DNA of 53,141 bases from Erwinia mallotivora (GTDB lineage: Bacteria; Pseudomonadota; Gammaproteobacteria; Enterobacterales; Enterobacteriaceae): contig NZ_JFHN01000021.1 of NCBI RefSeq assembly GCF_000590885.1, positions 1-53,141 on the forward strand. The letters run 5' to 3'. Position 1 is the stretch's first letter. Each line of letters starts with the position of its first letter. The translations under genes were made by a program, and so were the position numbers. The notes below the pieces were generated by a model. It saw nothing but the letters and a program-made list of their open reading frames with translations, made no database searches and was not told where the DNA came from. Shown piece after piece: positions 1 through 7,202 of the stretch.

Positions 1-1299
1 GCGTTAGCCAGTCCAGCAGCCTTGCTGATTGGCTGGGCCATTACCGGAACAGGCATCATGATGCTTGCGCTGGCGTTGCTCCTGTTGACACGTCTGAAAC
101 CGGAACTCGACGGCGGTATTTTCACCTACGCACGAGCCGGATTTGGTGAGCTGGTAGGATTCTGCTCTGCATGGGGCTACTGGCTTTGTGCCGTTATCGC
201 CAATGTCTCCTATCTGGTTATTGTTTTTTCGGCGCTGAGTTTTTTTACCGACTCTGGTGAACGCGTGATCTTTGGTAACGGCAATACCTGGCAGGCGATG
301 CTGGGTGCATCGGTACTGCTGTGGCTGGTGCACTGTCTGGTGCTTCGCGGTGTGCAGACTGCCGCCAGTATTAATCTGATCGCCACGCTGGGTAAACTGG
401 TGCCGCTGGGGCTGTTTATCGTGCTGGCCGTTTTAGCCTTTAACTTTCAACGTTTTCATTTCGACTTTACCGGGCTGGCGCTGGGAAAACCTGTCTGGCA
501 GCAGGTAAAAGAAACCATGCTTATCACCCTGTGGGTGTTTATCGGCGTGGAGGGGGCCGTGGTGGTTTCTGCCCGGGCGAGAAATAAGAAGGACGTTGGC
601 CGTGCCACCCTGCTGGCCGTCACTGCTGCACTGATAGTCTATCTGCTGGTCACCCTGCTTTCACTCGGGGTGATACCAGGAGCGGAACTGGCAACGATGC
701 GTAATCCATCGATGGCAGGTCTGATGACCCGGATGGCTGGCTCCTGGGGCGATATCGTCATTGCCAGCGGGCTGGTGATTTCAGTCTGCGGTGCCTATCT
801 CAGCTGGACCATTATGGCGGCGGAAGTCCCGATGGCGGCAGCGCAGCATGGCGCATTTCCGGCGTTGCTGGCAAGACAAAATAAGCGTGGAGCCCCGGCC
901 GCCTCTTTGTGGCTGACCAATGTCAGCGTGCAGCTGTGTCTGATACTGATCTGGCTGACCGGTTCGGACTATAACACCCTGCTGACCATTGCTTCTGAGA
1001 TGATCCTGGTGCCGTATTTTCTGGTGGGGGCCTTCCTGTTTAAAGTGGCGCGCTCATTAAAAAATTCTGGTGCAATGACCGTAGCCTGCGGGGCCAGCGC
1101 TTATGGCCTGTGGTTGCTTTATGCTTCCGGTCCGCTCCATCTGCTGCTGTCTGTGGTGTTATATGCACCGGGCATCGCGTTGTTTATTTATGCCCGTCGG
1201 GGCAGCACAGGCGCTGCCAGGCTTTGTCTCGCAGAGAAAGTCGCGATGGTGTTACTGGTAGTGGTGGCAGCGCCCGCATTATGGGTACTGTTACATTAA
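1..1299 (+). CDS. ydgI: APC-family amino acid antiporter (ArcD/YdgI type), 5' end outside window
   Basis: Integral inner-membrane transporter of the APC superfamily, closest in character to the arginine:ornithine antiporters ArcD/YdgI. The frame is open from base 1 (A-L-A-S-P-A-A-L-L-I-G-W), so the true start lies upstream and roughly 30-40 residues are missing. What is visible (about 432 residues) is a run of hydrophobic segments with the family signature GGIFTYARAGFGELVGF and a GVEGAVVVSARA stretch in the middle. In E. coli ydgI lies just before the rstAB region, and the same neighbourhood here supports the name. The substrate is inferred from the family. The stop abuts the convergent hypothetical gene on the other strand. 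Confidence 0.8.
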   Translation, partial: ALASPAALLIGWAITGTGIMMLALALLLLTRLKPELDGGIFTYARAGFGELVGFCSAWGYWLCAVIANVSYLVIVFSALSFFTDSGERVIFGNGNTWQAMLGASVLLWLVHCLVLRGVQTAASINLIATLGKLVPLGLFIVLAVLAFNFQRFHFDFTGLALGKPVWQQVKETMLITLWVFIGVEGAVVVSARARNKKDVGRATLLAVTAALIVYLLVTLLSLGVIPGAELATMRNPSMAGLMTRMAGSWGDIVIASGLVISVCGAYLSWTIMAAEVPMAAAQHGAFPALLARQNKRGAPAASLWLTNVSVQLCLILIWLTGSDYNTLLTIASEMILVPYFLVGAFLFKVARSLKNSGAMTVACGASAYGLWLLYASGPLHLLLSVVLYAPGIALFIYARRGSTGAARLCLAEKVAMVLLVVVAAPALWVLLH

Positions 1300-1713
1300 T
1301 CAGTGAGAAAAGGCGGGCATCGCAACCGTCAGGCGGTCATCAAACTGCTCAAGTTCTACGGGGCGGGTATATTCCTGACGGATCACCGCCAGCTGATGTT
1401 CAGAGAGTGGGTAAGGCAGTAAAATATCGAACTGCGCGATATGCTGTTGTTCAGCGAGAGTTATCAATCGGGCAATATTTATCTCATCGCTGACCTGAGT
1501 AGAAATGATCTGTAAGGCCAGTATTTTCAGTCTTTCAGGGGCGCTACCGGGCAGATCAGCGGTATTTCTGGTAACCATACCAAAGATGGGCATTACGCCA
1601 TAAATGGCATCAACAAAGCTCCAGCGCTTCTTGCAGGAAGCAGAAAGAAAATCCATGTAATTCAGGCAAATGCTTTCACTTCGCGCTGCTGAAACCTGTT
1701 CTTTGTCAGCCAC
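1300..1713 (-). CDS. Hypothetical protein, 137 aa
   Basis: I do not recognise this protein. The frame stays open further upstream to a TTG, but a GTG at 1711-1713 is preceded by a strong AAGGAG with 8-nt spacing, so I start there. The product is soluble, with no signal peptide or membrane segment. Its C-terminal half (LLPYPLSEHQLAVIRQEYTRP...) is weakly helical and hydrophilic. The gene is convergent with the antiporter (stops adjacent) and divergent from rstA, sharing with it an intergenic region that holds a direct repeat. E. coli has folM and ydgC in this place, so this is a lineage-specific gene. Real by its ribosome binding site and position; function unknown. Confidence 0.55.
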   Translation of the reverse strand: MADKEQVSAARSESICLNYMDFLSASCKKRWSFVDAIYGVMPIFGMVTRNTADLPGSAPERLKILALQIISTQVSDEINIARLITLAEQQHIAQFDILLPYPLSEHQLAVIRQEYTRPVELEQFDDRLTVAMPAFSH

Positions 1714-1820
1714 CCTTTGTTCTCCTTTTTCCGCCAGATTAGCCACAGTAGACCCGTTAACTATAATGACATATTTCAGATACCTTATACTATACAACAA
1801 GAATTATTTAGCGCGGAATC

Positions 1821-1852
1821 ATAGTAGTCTGTATTAACAAATAGTAGTCTGT
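1821..1852. promoter_or_regulatory. Direct repeat upstream of rstA (candidate operator)
   Basis: ATAGTAGTCTGT occurs twice, at 1821-1832 and 1841-1852, exactly 20 bp (two helical turns) apart and ending 27 bp before the rstA ATG. That layout suits a regulator binding the same DNA face twice. Which protein binds is unknown. It does not match the PhoP box known for E. coli rstA. A possible -10 (TATACT) lies about 35 bp upstream of the first repeat. Confidence 0.4.
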
Positions 1853-1878
1853 TGTTTCCTTTACAGATAATTAGCCCT

Positions 1879-2607
1879 ATGAACAAAATTGTATTTGTCG
1901 AAGACGATCAGGATGTGGGTGAACTGATTGCGGCCTATCTGAGCCGTCATGATATTGACGTGATCGTCGAAAATCGTGGTGACCGCGCCGAAGCCACCAT
2001 TGCTGCCGCCTGCCCGGATCTGGTTATGCTGGATATTATGTTGCCCGGTAAAGATGGAATGACGCTATGTCGGGACCTTCGCGCCAGTAATGTCTGGTCC
2101 GGTCCCATCGTGCTGCTCACTTCGCTGGACAGCGATATGAATCATATCCTTTCGCTGGAAATGGGCGCCAACGACTACATTCTGAAGACCACTCCACCGG
2201 CAGTACTGCTGGCTCGCCTGCGTCTGCATCTGCGTCAGGCCGGGACACAAAGTCAGAACGAGGACATTACCAGCACAATTTCAGCGCAAAACACGCTGAA
2301 CTTCGGCACGCTTACCGTCGATCCGGTTAACCGCCAGGTGACGCTCGGTGACGAAGTGATTGCCCTTTCCACCGCTGATTTCGATCTGTTGTGGGAACTG
2401 GCAACACATGCTGGCTCAATTCTCAACCGTGATGCATTACTGAAAACCTTGCGAGGCGTAAGCTACGACGGCATGGATCGCAGTATCGATGTGGCCATCT
2501 CCCGGCTGCGTAAGAAACTGCTGGATAATGCTACCGAGCCGTATCGCATCAAAACCATTCGTAATAAGGGTTACCTGTTTGCGCCTCATGCCTGGGATGC
2601 AAAATGA
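1879..2607 (+). CDS. rstA: Response regulator RstA
   Basis: OmpR-family response regulator, 242 aa. The receiver domain (residues 1-120) has the acidic pair E8-D9-D10 (VFVEDDQD), phospho-acceptor D52 in VMLDIMLPGKDG, and Lys105 in YILKTTPP. A winged-helix DNA-binding domain follows (about 145-240, ending in the typical TIRNKGYLF). Start chosen at ATG 1879 (MNKIVFVEDD); the open frame upstream to a TTG adds only nine non-conserved residues. It overlaps rstB by ATGA, so the two are translationally coupled. In E. coli RstA activates asr, and a matching RstA box lies before asr 3 kb downstream here. Confidence 0.95.
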   Translation: MNKIVFVEDDQDVGELIAAYLSRHDIDVIVENRGDRAEATIAAACPDLVMLDIMLPGKDGMTLCRDLRASNVWSGPIVLLTSLDSDMNHILSLEMGANDYILKTTPPAVLLARLRLHLRQAGTQSQNEDITSTISAQNTLNFGTLTVDPVNRQVTLGDEVIALSTADFDLLWELATHAGSILNRDALLKTLRGVSYDGMDRSIDVAISRLRKKLLDNATEPYRIKTIRNKGYLFAPHAWDAK

Positions 2608-3905
2608 AGAAGTTGTTTATTCAGTTTTACCTGTTGCTGTTTGTCTGTTTTCTGGTCATGGCGATGCTGGTGGGCCTGGTTTATAAGTTCACCGCTGAGC
2701 GCGCCGGACGCCAGTCAATGGACGACCTGATGAAGAGCTCACTCTATCTGATGCGCAGCGAACTGCGGGAAATCCCCCCACGCGACTGGAACAAAACCAT
2801 CGATAATCTTGAGCTGAATCTGTCGTTTAAACTGCACATCGAACCGATGAGTAAATATCAGCTTGATCCTGTCACGTTGCGGCGTCTGCGCGCAGGCGAG
2901 ATCGTGGCGCTGGATGATGAATACACCTTTATTCAGCACATCCCACGCAGCCATTACGTGCTGGCTGTTGGCCCCATCCCCTACCTGTTTTTTCTGCATG
3001 AGATGCGTATTCTGGATATTGCGCTACTGGCATTTATCGGAATTTCACTGGCCTTACCGGTATTTATCTGGATGCGACCGCACTGGAAGGATATGTTACG
3101 GCTGGAGTCCGCAGCACAACGGCTTGGTCAGGGACATCTTGATGAGCGTATTCACTTTGACAGCGCATCCAGCCTGCTACGTCTTGGCGTAGCGTTTAAT
3201 CAGATGGCTGACAATATCAACACCCTGGTTGCCAGTAAAAAACAGCTGATTGACGGTATCGCTCATGAATTAAGGACGCCGTTGGTACGACTGCGTTACC
3301 GCCTTGAAATGAGTGATAACCTCAGTAATGCCGAATCGGTCGCCCTCAATCGTGATATCGGCCAGCTGGAATCGCTGATTGAAGAGTTACTGACCTATGC
3401 CCGACTGGATCGGCCGAAAGTCGAGCTGAATTTACAGTCACTGGACCTGGCCGCATGGCTGGCTGAACGGCTGGACGATATTCGTTCCGTGCACGGTGAA
3501 TTCACCATTGAACTGAATACGCCTCAACGTCAGAACGTTGGGGTAGCCGATACCCGTTTAATGGAACGCGTACTGGACAACCTGGTCAATAATGCCCTGC
3601 GTTATGCCGATCATCGCTTACGTGTGGGATTATGGTTTGACGGTAATCTGGCCTGCCTTCAGGTAGAAGATGACGGGCCGGGGATCCCGCTCAGTGAACG
3701 TGAACGGGTATTCGAACCCTTTGTGCGACTCGATCCCAGCCGTGACCGTGCGACCGGTGGCTGCGGCCTCGGGCTGGCAATTGTTCACTCGGTCGCTCAG
3801 GCGTTTGGTGGTTATGTACTTATTGATGCCAGCCCGCTGGGCGGTGCCAGCGTTCGCTTTTGCTGGCCCGTTAATTTACCCTCAGAACTTCCTCGCGCAG
3901 TCTGA
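2604..3905 (+). CDS. rstB: Sensor histidine kinase RstB
   Basis: Inner-membrane sensor kinase of 433 aa, partner of RstA. Visible in order: a membrane segment near residues 7-26, a periplasmic loop, a second membrane segment around 135-157, a HAMP linker, the dimerisation/phospho-acceptor helix with His221 in GIAHELRTPLVRLRYRL, and a HATPase domain with N-box DNLVNNALRYA, G1 DDGPGIP and G2 GGCGLGLAIVHS. Length is typical of RstB. The start overlaps the rstA stop. E. coli rstB is followed by tus; here a carboxypeptidase follows after 28 bp. Confidence 0.95.
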   Translation: MKKLFIQFYLLLFVCFLVMAMLVGLVYKFTAERAGRQSMDDLMKSSLYLMRSELREIPPRDWNKTIDNLELNLSFKLHIEPMSKYQLDPVTLRRLRAGEIVALDDEYTFIQHIPRSHYVLAVGPIPYLFFLHEMRILDIALLAFIGISLALPVFIWMRPHWKDMLRLESAAQRLGQGHLDERIHFDSASSLLRLGVAFNQMADNINTLVASKKQLIDGIAHELRTPLVRLRYRLEMSDNLSNAESVALNRDIGQLESLIEELLTYARLDRPKVELNLQSLDLAAWLAERLDDIRSVHGEFTIELNTPQRQNVGVADTRLMERVLDNLVNNALRYADHRLRVGLWFDGNLACLQVEDDGPGIPLSERERVFEPFVRLDPSRDRATGGCGLGLAIVHSVAQAFGGYVLIDASPLGGASVRFCWPVNLPSELPRAV

Positions 3906-3933
3906 ATGCTGCCCGTTAACATTAAGGATATTC

Positions 3934-5424
3934 ATGTCATTTGCTTACACTAATCTGACCCGGGTTTTTACCCGCCTCTCACGCTTCAGTCATCTCGCTG
4001 CCATTACCGGCTGGGATATGATGACGATGATGCCCCCCGGCGGCAGCAGCGCACGCGGTGCGGCGCTTGCTGAACTCAGCGTGTTAAAACATGAGATTCT
4101 CACTGACAAACAGGTTGGCAGGTGGCTGGAAGAAGCCGCTCAGCAACAGCTGAACGATGTGGAACGCGCCAATCTGGCTGAAATGCAGCGCAGCTGGCAG
4201 CAGGCATCCCTGCTACCGGCCTCACTGGTAGAGGCTAAATCCGTCGCGGGTTCACGCTGCGAACACGCCTGGCGACAGCAGAGACCGGCAAATGACTGGC
4301 AGGGTTTTTCTGCCAATCTGAAAGAAGTGGTCAGACTCAGCCGGGAAGAGGCAGAGATCCGTTCTCAGGCTGCGGGCTGCTCCCGCTACGATGCCCTGCT
4401 GGATCTTTATGAGCCAGGCATGACCAGCGCACGGCTCGATCAGACATTTGGCGAAATCAGAGAGTGGTTGCCTTCGCTCTTACAGCGCATTGTTGACAAG
4501 CAGGCACAGGAAAAAGTTGAGGTACCCGTTGGCCCCTTTGCGCTGGAGTCGCAGAAACAGCTGGGTCTGGCGATCATGAAGCTGCTGGATTTCGATTTTA
4601 ACAGCGGCCGTCTGGATGTCAGCGCGCACCCGTTCTGTGGCGGCGTGCCGGAAGATGTGCGTATCACCACCCGTTACAATGAAAACGAATTTATCAGTGC
4701 CATGATGGGCGTTATCCACGAAACCGGTCATGCCCGTTACGAACAGAATCTGCCGAAGCAGTGGGCCGGACAGCCGGTTGGCCTTGCCCGATCGACGGCT
4801 GTTCATGAGTCACAAAGTCTGTTCTTTGAAAAACAGCTGGGACGCAGTCCGGAATTTCTGGCTCTGCTTTTGCCACACGTCCGACAGCTGTTTGGCGAAC
4901 AATCAGCGCTGGAGAAAAACAATTTCATTGCCCTCAATCAGCGGGTCAGGCCGGGCCTTATTCGTGTTGATGCTGATGAAGTCAGCTACCCTGCCCATGT
5001 CATTTTGCGTTATGAGATCGAAAAAGCCCTGATTGCCGGTGAAATTGAGGTCGATGATATCCCCGCGCTATGGCAGGAAAAAATGCAGTCGTTGTTAGGT
5101 ATCGACACAAGTGGTAACTATCGTGATGGCTGTATGCAGGACATCCACTGGACAGATGGTGCCTTTGGCTACTTCCCGACCTACACCCTGGGCGCAATGT
5201 ATGCAGCTCAGCTGTTCAGAGGGGTTAATAAAGCCCTGCCCGATCTGACCACGCTGTTACAGGAAGGCAATTTGCAGCCGGTATTTGCCTGGCTTGAGCA
5301 AAATATCTGGCAGCACGGCAGCCGTTTCACTACCCGGCAACTGATTGAAAATGCTACCGGGGAAGATCTTAATCCAGCCTGGTTCAGACAGCATCTGGAA
5401 AATCGTTACCTGCATAACAGCTGA
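3934..5424 (+). CDS. Carboxypeptidase Taq-type, peptidase family M32
   Basis: Cytoplasmic zinc metallocarboxypeptidase of the M32 (thermostable carboxypeptidase 1) family, 496 aa, the usual length. The zinc site HETGH is at 262-266, and the third ligand Glu292 lies in the family motif HESQS. The start is ATG 3934 (MSFAYTNLTRVF) with AAGGA 6 nt upstream. The frame stays open further 5' inside rstB, but that part has no family resemblance. It follows rstB by 28 bp, so cotranscription with rstAB is possible. It removes C-terminal residues from peptides; its role in this organism is unknown. Confidence 0.88.
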   Translation: MSFAYTNLTRVFTRLSRFSHLAAITGWDMMTMMPPGGSSARGAALAELSVLKHEILTDKQVGRWLEEAAQQQLNDVERANLAEMQRSWQQASLLPASLVEAKSVAGSRCEHAWRQQRPANDWQGFSANLKEVVRLSREEAEIRSQAAGCSRYDALLDLYEPGMTSARLDQTFGEIREWLPSLLQRIVDKQAQEKVEVPVGPFALESQKQLGLAIMKLLDFDFNSGRLDVSAHPFCGGVPEDVRITTRYNENEFISAMMGVIHETGHARYEQNLPKQWAGQPVGLARSTAVHESQSLFFEKQLGRSPEFLALLLPHVRQLFGEQSALEKNNFIALNQRVRPGLIRVDADEVSYPAHVILRYEIEKALIAGEIEVDDIPALWQEKMQSLLGIDTSGNYRDGCMQDIHWTDGAFGYFPTYTLGAMYAAQLFRGVNKALPDLTTLLQEGNLQPVFAWLEQNIWQHGSRFTTRQLIENATGEDLNPAWFRQHLENRYLHNS

Positions 5425-5435
5425 TTTACAGCGCA

Positions 5436-5470
5436 GCGGCCTGATGCAGCAAGGATGATGCTCAGGCCGC
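5436..5470. repeat. Inverted repeat after the carboxypeptidase gene
   Basis: GCGGCCTGA (5436-5444) and TCAGGCCGC (5462-5470) are perfect 9-bp arms around a 17-nt loop, starting 12 bp after the stop. No T tract follows, so if it is a terminator it is a weak or Rho-assisted one. Confidence 0.45.
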
Positions 5471-5505
5471 AATCCCCCCTCTCTTTCTGCTTTCCTGCCT
5501 GTTTG

Positions 5506-5567
5506 TACAATCCGTTACATACCGATACCAATCACTCACGGAAACCGTTGCCTGCTTTTCATATAGT
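5506..5567 (+). promoter_or_regulatory. RstA box and asr promoter
   Basis: TACAATCCGTTACA at 5506-5519 matches the E. coli RstA box (TACATNTNGTTACA) at all but two fixed positions. A -10-like TATAGT lies at 5562-5567, while the bases where a -35 should be (about 5539-5544) are poor, as expected for an activator-dependent promoter. The box is centred near -60 from the likely start. Together with rstAB upstream this supports conserved RstA control of asr. Confidence 0.65.
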
Positions 5568-5623
5568 CTTTTCACCGGCCCCGCAGTGGGCTGACACGTG
5601 AAATAAACTTTGAGGGTTTTGCA

Positions 5624-6055
5624 ATGAAAAAATTATTTGCTCTGGTTGTAGCCGCTGCTATGGGTCTGTCTTCAGTTGCTTTTGCTGCTGATACCACTGC
5701 TGCTCCTTCTGCTGCTGCACCTGCCGCATCAGCAACGACCACCGCGCCAGCAAAAGCTGACACGGCTAAAAAGCATCACAAAAAAGTTGCCAAAAAAGCA
5801 GCAGCTCAGAAAGCTCAGGCTGCTAAAAAAGTACACCACAAAAAAGTCGCTAAGAAAGACGCAGCGCAGAAAGCTCAGGCTGCTAAAAAAGTTCACCACA
5901 AAAAAGTAGCTAAAAAAGATGCAGCGCAGAAAGCTCAGGCTGCTAAAAAAGTTCACCACAAAAAAGTAGCTAAAAAAGACGCTGCACAGAAAGCTCAGGC
6001 TGCTAAAAAACACCACAAGAAAGCCGCTAAAAAAGCCGCTGCACAGAAAGCATAA
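5624..6055 (+). CDS. asr: Acid shock protein Asr
   Basis: Periplasmic, very basic acid-shock protein, 143 aa, helping survival at low pH. A clean signal peptide ([21 protein letters not shown]) is followed by an Ala/Thr/Pro-rich linker, then near-identical repeats of about 20 residues built from [20 protein letters not shown]. It contains only a handful of residue types and many Lys and His. E. coli Asr is processed in the periplasm. The gene has an RstA box upstream and a rho-independent terminator downstream. It is longer than the E. coli protein because of extra repeat units. Confidence 0.93.
   Translation: MKKLFALVVAAAMGLSSVAFAADTTAAPSAAAPAASATTTAPAKADTAKKHHKKVAKKAAAQKAQAAKKVHHKKVAKKDAAQKAQAAKKVHHKKVAKKDAAQKAQAAKKVHHKKVAKKDAAQKAQAAKKHHKKAAKKAAAQKA
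5807..6040 (+). repeat. 60-bp tandem repeat tract inside asr
   Basis: CAGAAAGCTCAGGC recurs at 5807, 5867, 5927 and 5987, a strict 60-bp period, with only a few silent or conservative differences between units. The last unit is shortened. Such tracts change copy number by slippage or recombination, so repeat number may vary between strains. Confidence 0.85.
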
Positions 6056-6097
6056 TTGATGAAGCGGGAGCGCCGCTCCCACTCAGAATGACAATAC

Positions 6098-6127
6098 AAA
6101 CACCCGGTTCGTCCGGGTGTTTCTTTC
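6098..6127 (+). terminator. Rho-independent terminator of asr
   Basis: AAACACCCGG / CCGGGTGTTT arms (6098-6107, 6113-6122) with a 5-nt loop and a T-rich tail (TTTCTTTCT). It sits directly before the ydgU ribosome binding site, so ydgU depends on readthrough or on a promoter within this stretch. Confidence 0.85.
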
Positions 6128-6138
6128 TGGAGTATCGG

Positions 6139-6222
6139 ATGATGGTGCGTCGCTATTTATTCGAAATTATCCTGGGTTTGATGATCATTTGTGGTGTTGT
6201 GGCGGTCAGTTTCTATCTGTAA
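6139..6222 (+). CDS. ydgU: Small membrane protein YdgU
   Basis: A 27-residue ORF, MMVRRYLFEIILGLMIICG then VVAVSFYL, which I recognise as the small protein YdgU that sits between asr and ydgD in E. coli. It is a single hydrophobic helix preceded by two Arg, so an inner-membrane location is likely. GGAG lies 6 nt before the ATG pair. Function unknown in all species as far as I know. Confidence 0.75.
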   Translation: MMVRRYLFEIILGLMIICGVVAVSFYL

Positions 6223-6337
6223 TCGCCTGACCTGCTGCTATTCCAAATTAAGCTCCCTTTTTTCCCGCTTAACTACTATAGTTATCGCCACCGCTGGTTC
6301 CTGGATTTTCTGATTATTTCTCCGCTCCGAGAGTGAC

Positions 6338-7159
6338 ATGCGCCTGACTGCTTTCTTTTTAATCTGCTGTTTTGCCCTTTCATTTCAGACCCGTGCTGAT
6401 GATGATGAAGGCCCGGATCCGGCCGAAGTTAAAACCCTTTTTTTTGGTAAGGACGATCGTAAACCCATTACCACAACCAGCACGCAGCCCTGGGAAGCAA
6501 TCGGTCAGCTTGAGACGACCAGCGGCAATTTATGTACCGCCACCTTAATCTCCCCCCACCTGGCATTAACGGCAGGACACTGTCTGTTTGCCCCGCCGGG
6601 CAAGCTGGACAAAGCTGTCGCACTGCGTTTTATTTCTAACGGACGGGGCGGCTGGCGCTATGAAATTCATGATATTGAAAGCCGGGTTGACCCGGAACTG
6701 GGCAAAAAATTAAAGGCAGATGGTGATGGCTGGGTTGTGCCCTCCTCTGCGGCTCCCTATGATTACGGCCTGATTATTTTACATAACCCCCCATCGGGAA
6801 TCGTTCCTTTGCCACTGTTCACCGGCAGCCGCAGCGATCTGACTCTGGCGCTGAAGAATGCCGCAAGAAAAGTGACGCAGGCAGGCTATCCACTGGACCA
6901 TCTTGATACGCTCTATTCTCACAGTGACTGTCTGGTTACCGGCTGGGCACAGAAAGGCGTGCTGTCACATCAGTGTGATACCCTGCCCGGTGACAGTGGT
7001 TCGCCGTTGCTGATGAAGGTGGATAACGCCTGGCAGCTGATTGCCGTGCAAAGTTCCGCTCCGGCGGCAAAAGATCGTTATCTGGCAGATAACCGGGCCA
7101 TTGCTGTCACCGCGTTTCGCGATAACTTACAGGCCCTGTCATCCGAACAAGGCCAGTAA
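6338..7159 (+). CDS. ydgD: Trypsin-like serine protease YdgD
   Basis: Secreted or periplasmic S1-type serine protease, 273 aa. A signal peptide of about 20 residues (ending QTRA-DD) precedes a chymotrypsin-fold domain with all three catalytic residues: His81 in TAGHC, Asp142 in YDYGLIIL and Ser220 in PGDSGSP. Cysteine positions fit disulfides. It follows asr-ydgU as in E. coli. The natural substrate is unknown. Confidence 0.88.
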   Translation: MRLTAFFLICCFALSFQTRADDDEGPDPAEVKTLFFGKDDRKPITTTSTQPWEAIGQLETTSGNLCTATLISPHLALTAGHCLFAPPGKLDKAVALRFISNGRGGWRYEIHDIESRVDPELGKKLKADGDGWVVPSSAAPYDYGLIILHNPPSGIVPLPLFTGSRSDLTLALKNAARKVTQAGYPLDHLDTLYSHSDCLVTGWAQKGVLSHQCDTLPGDSGSPLLMKVDNAWQLIAVQSSAPAAKDRYLADNRAIAVTAFRDNLQALSSEQGQ

Positions 7160-7202
7160 AGCACGCGACTGGATACGGATTAAGCGGTTTCCCGGCACAA
7201 GG

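Noticed and set aside
3670..3933. In-frame upstream extension of the M32 carboxypeptidase inside rstB
   Set aside because: It overlaps conserved rstB coding sequence in another frame, has no family similarity, and a good ribosome binding site precedes ATG 3934.
5807..6040. CRISPR-like regular repeats
   Set aside because: Contiguous 60-bp coding repeats without unique spacers; they are the Asr repeat units.
5729..6082. Long antisense ORF over asr
   Set aside because: It is a by-product of the low-complexity Lys codon repeats; composition (Phe/Ser/Leu/Val only) is not protein-like.
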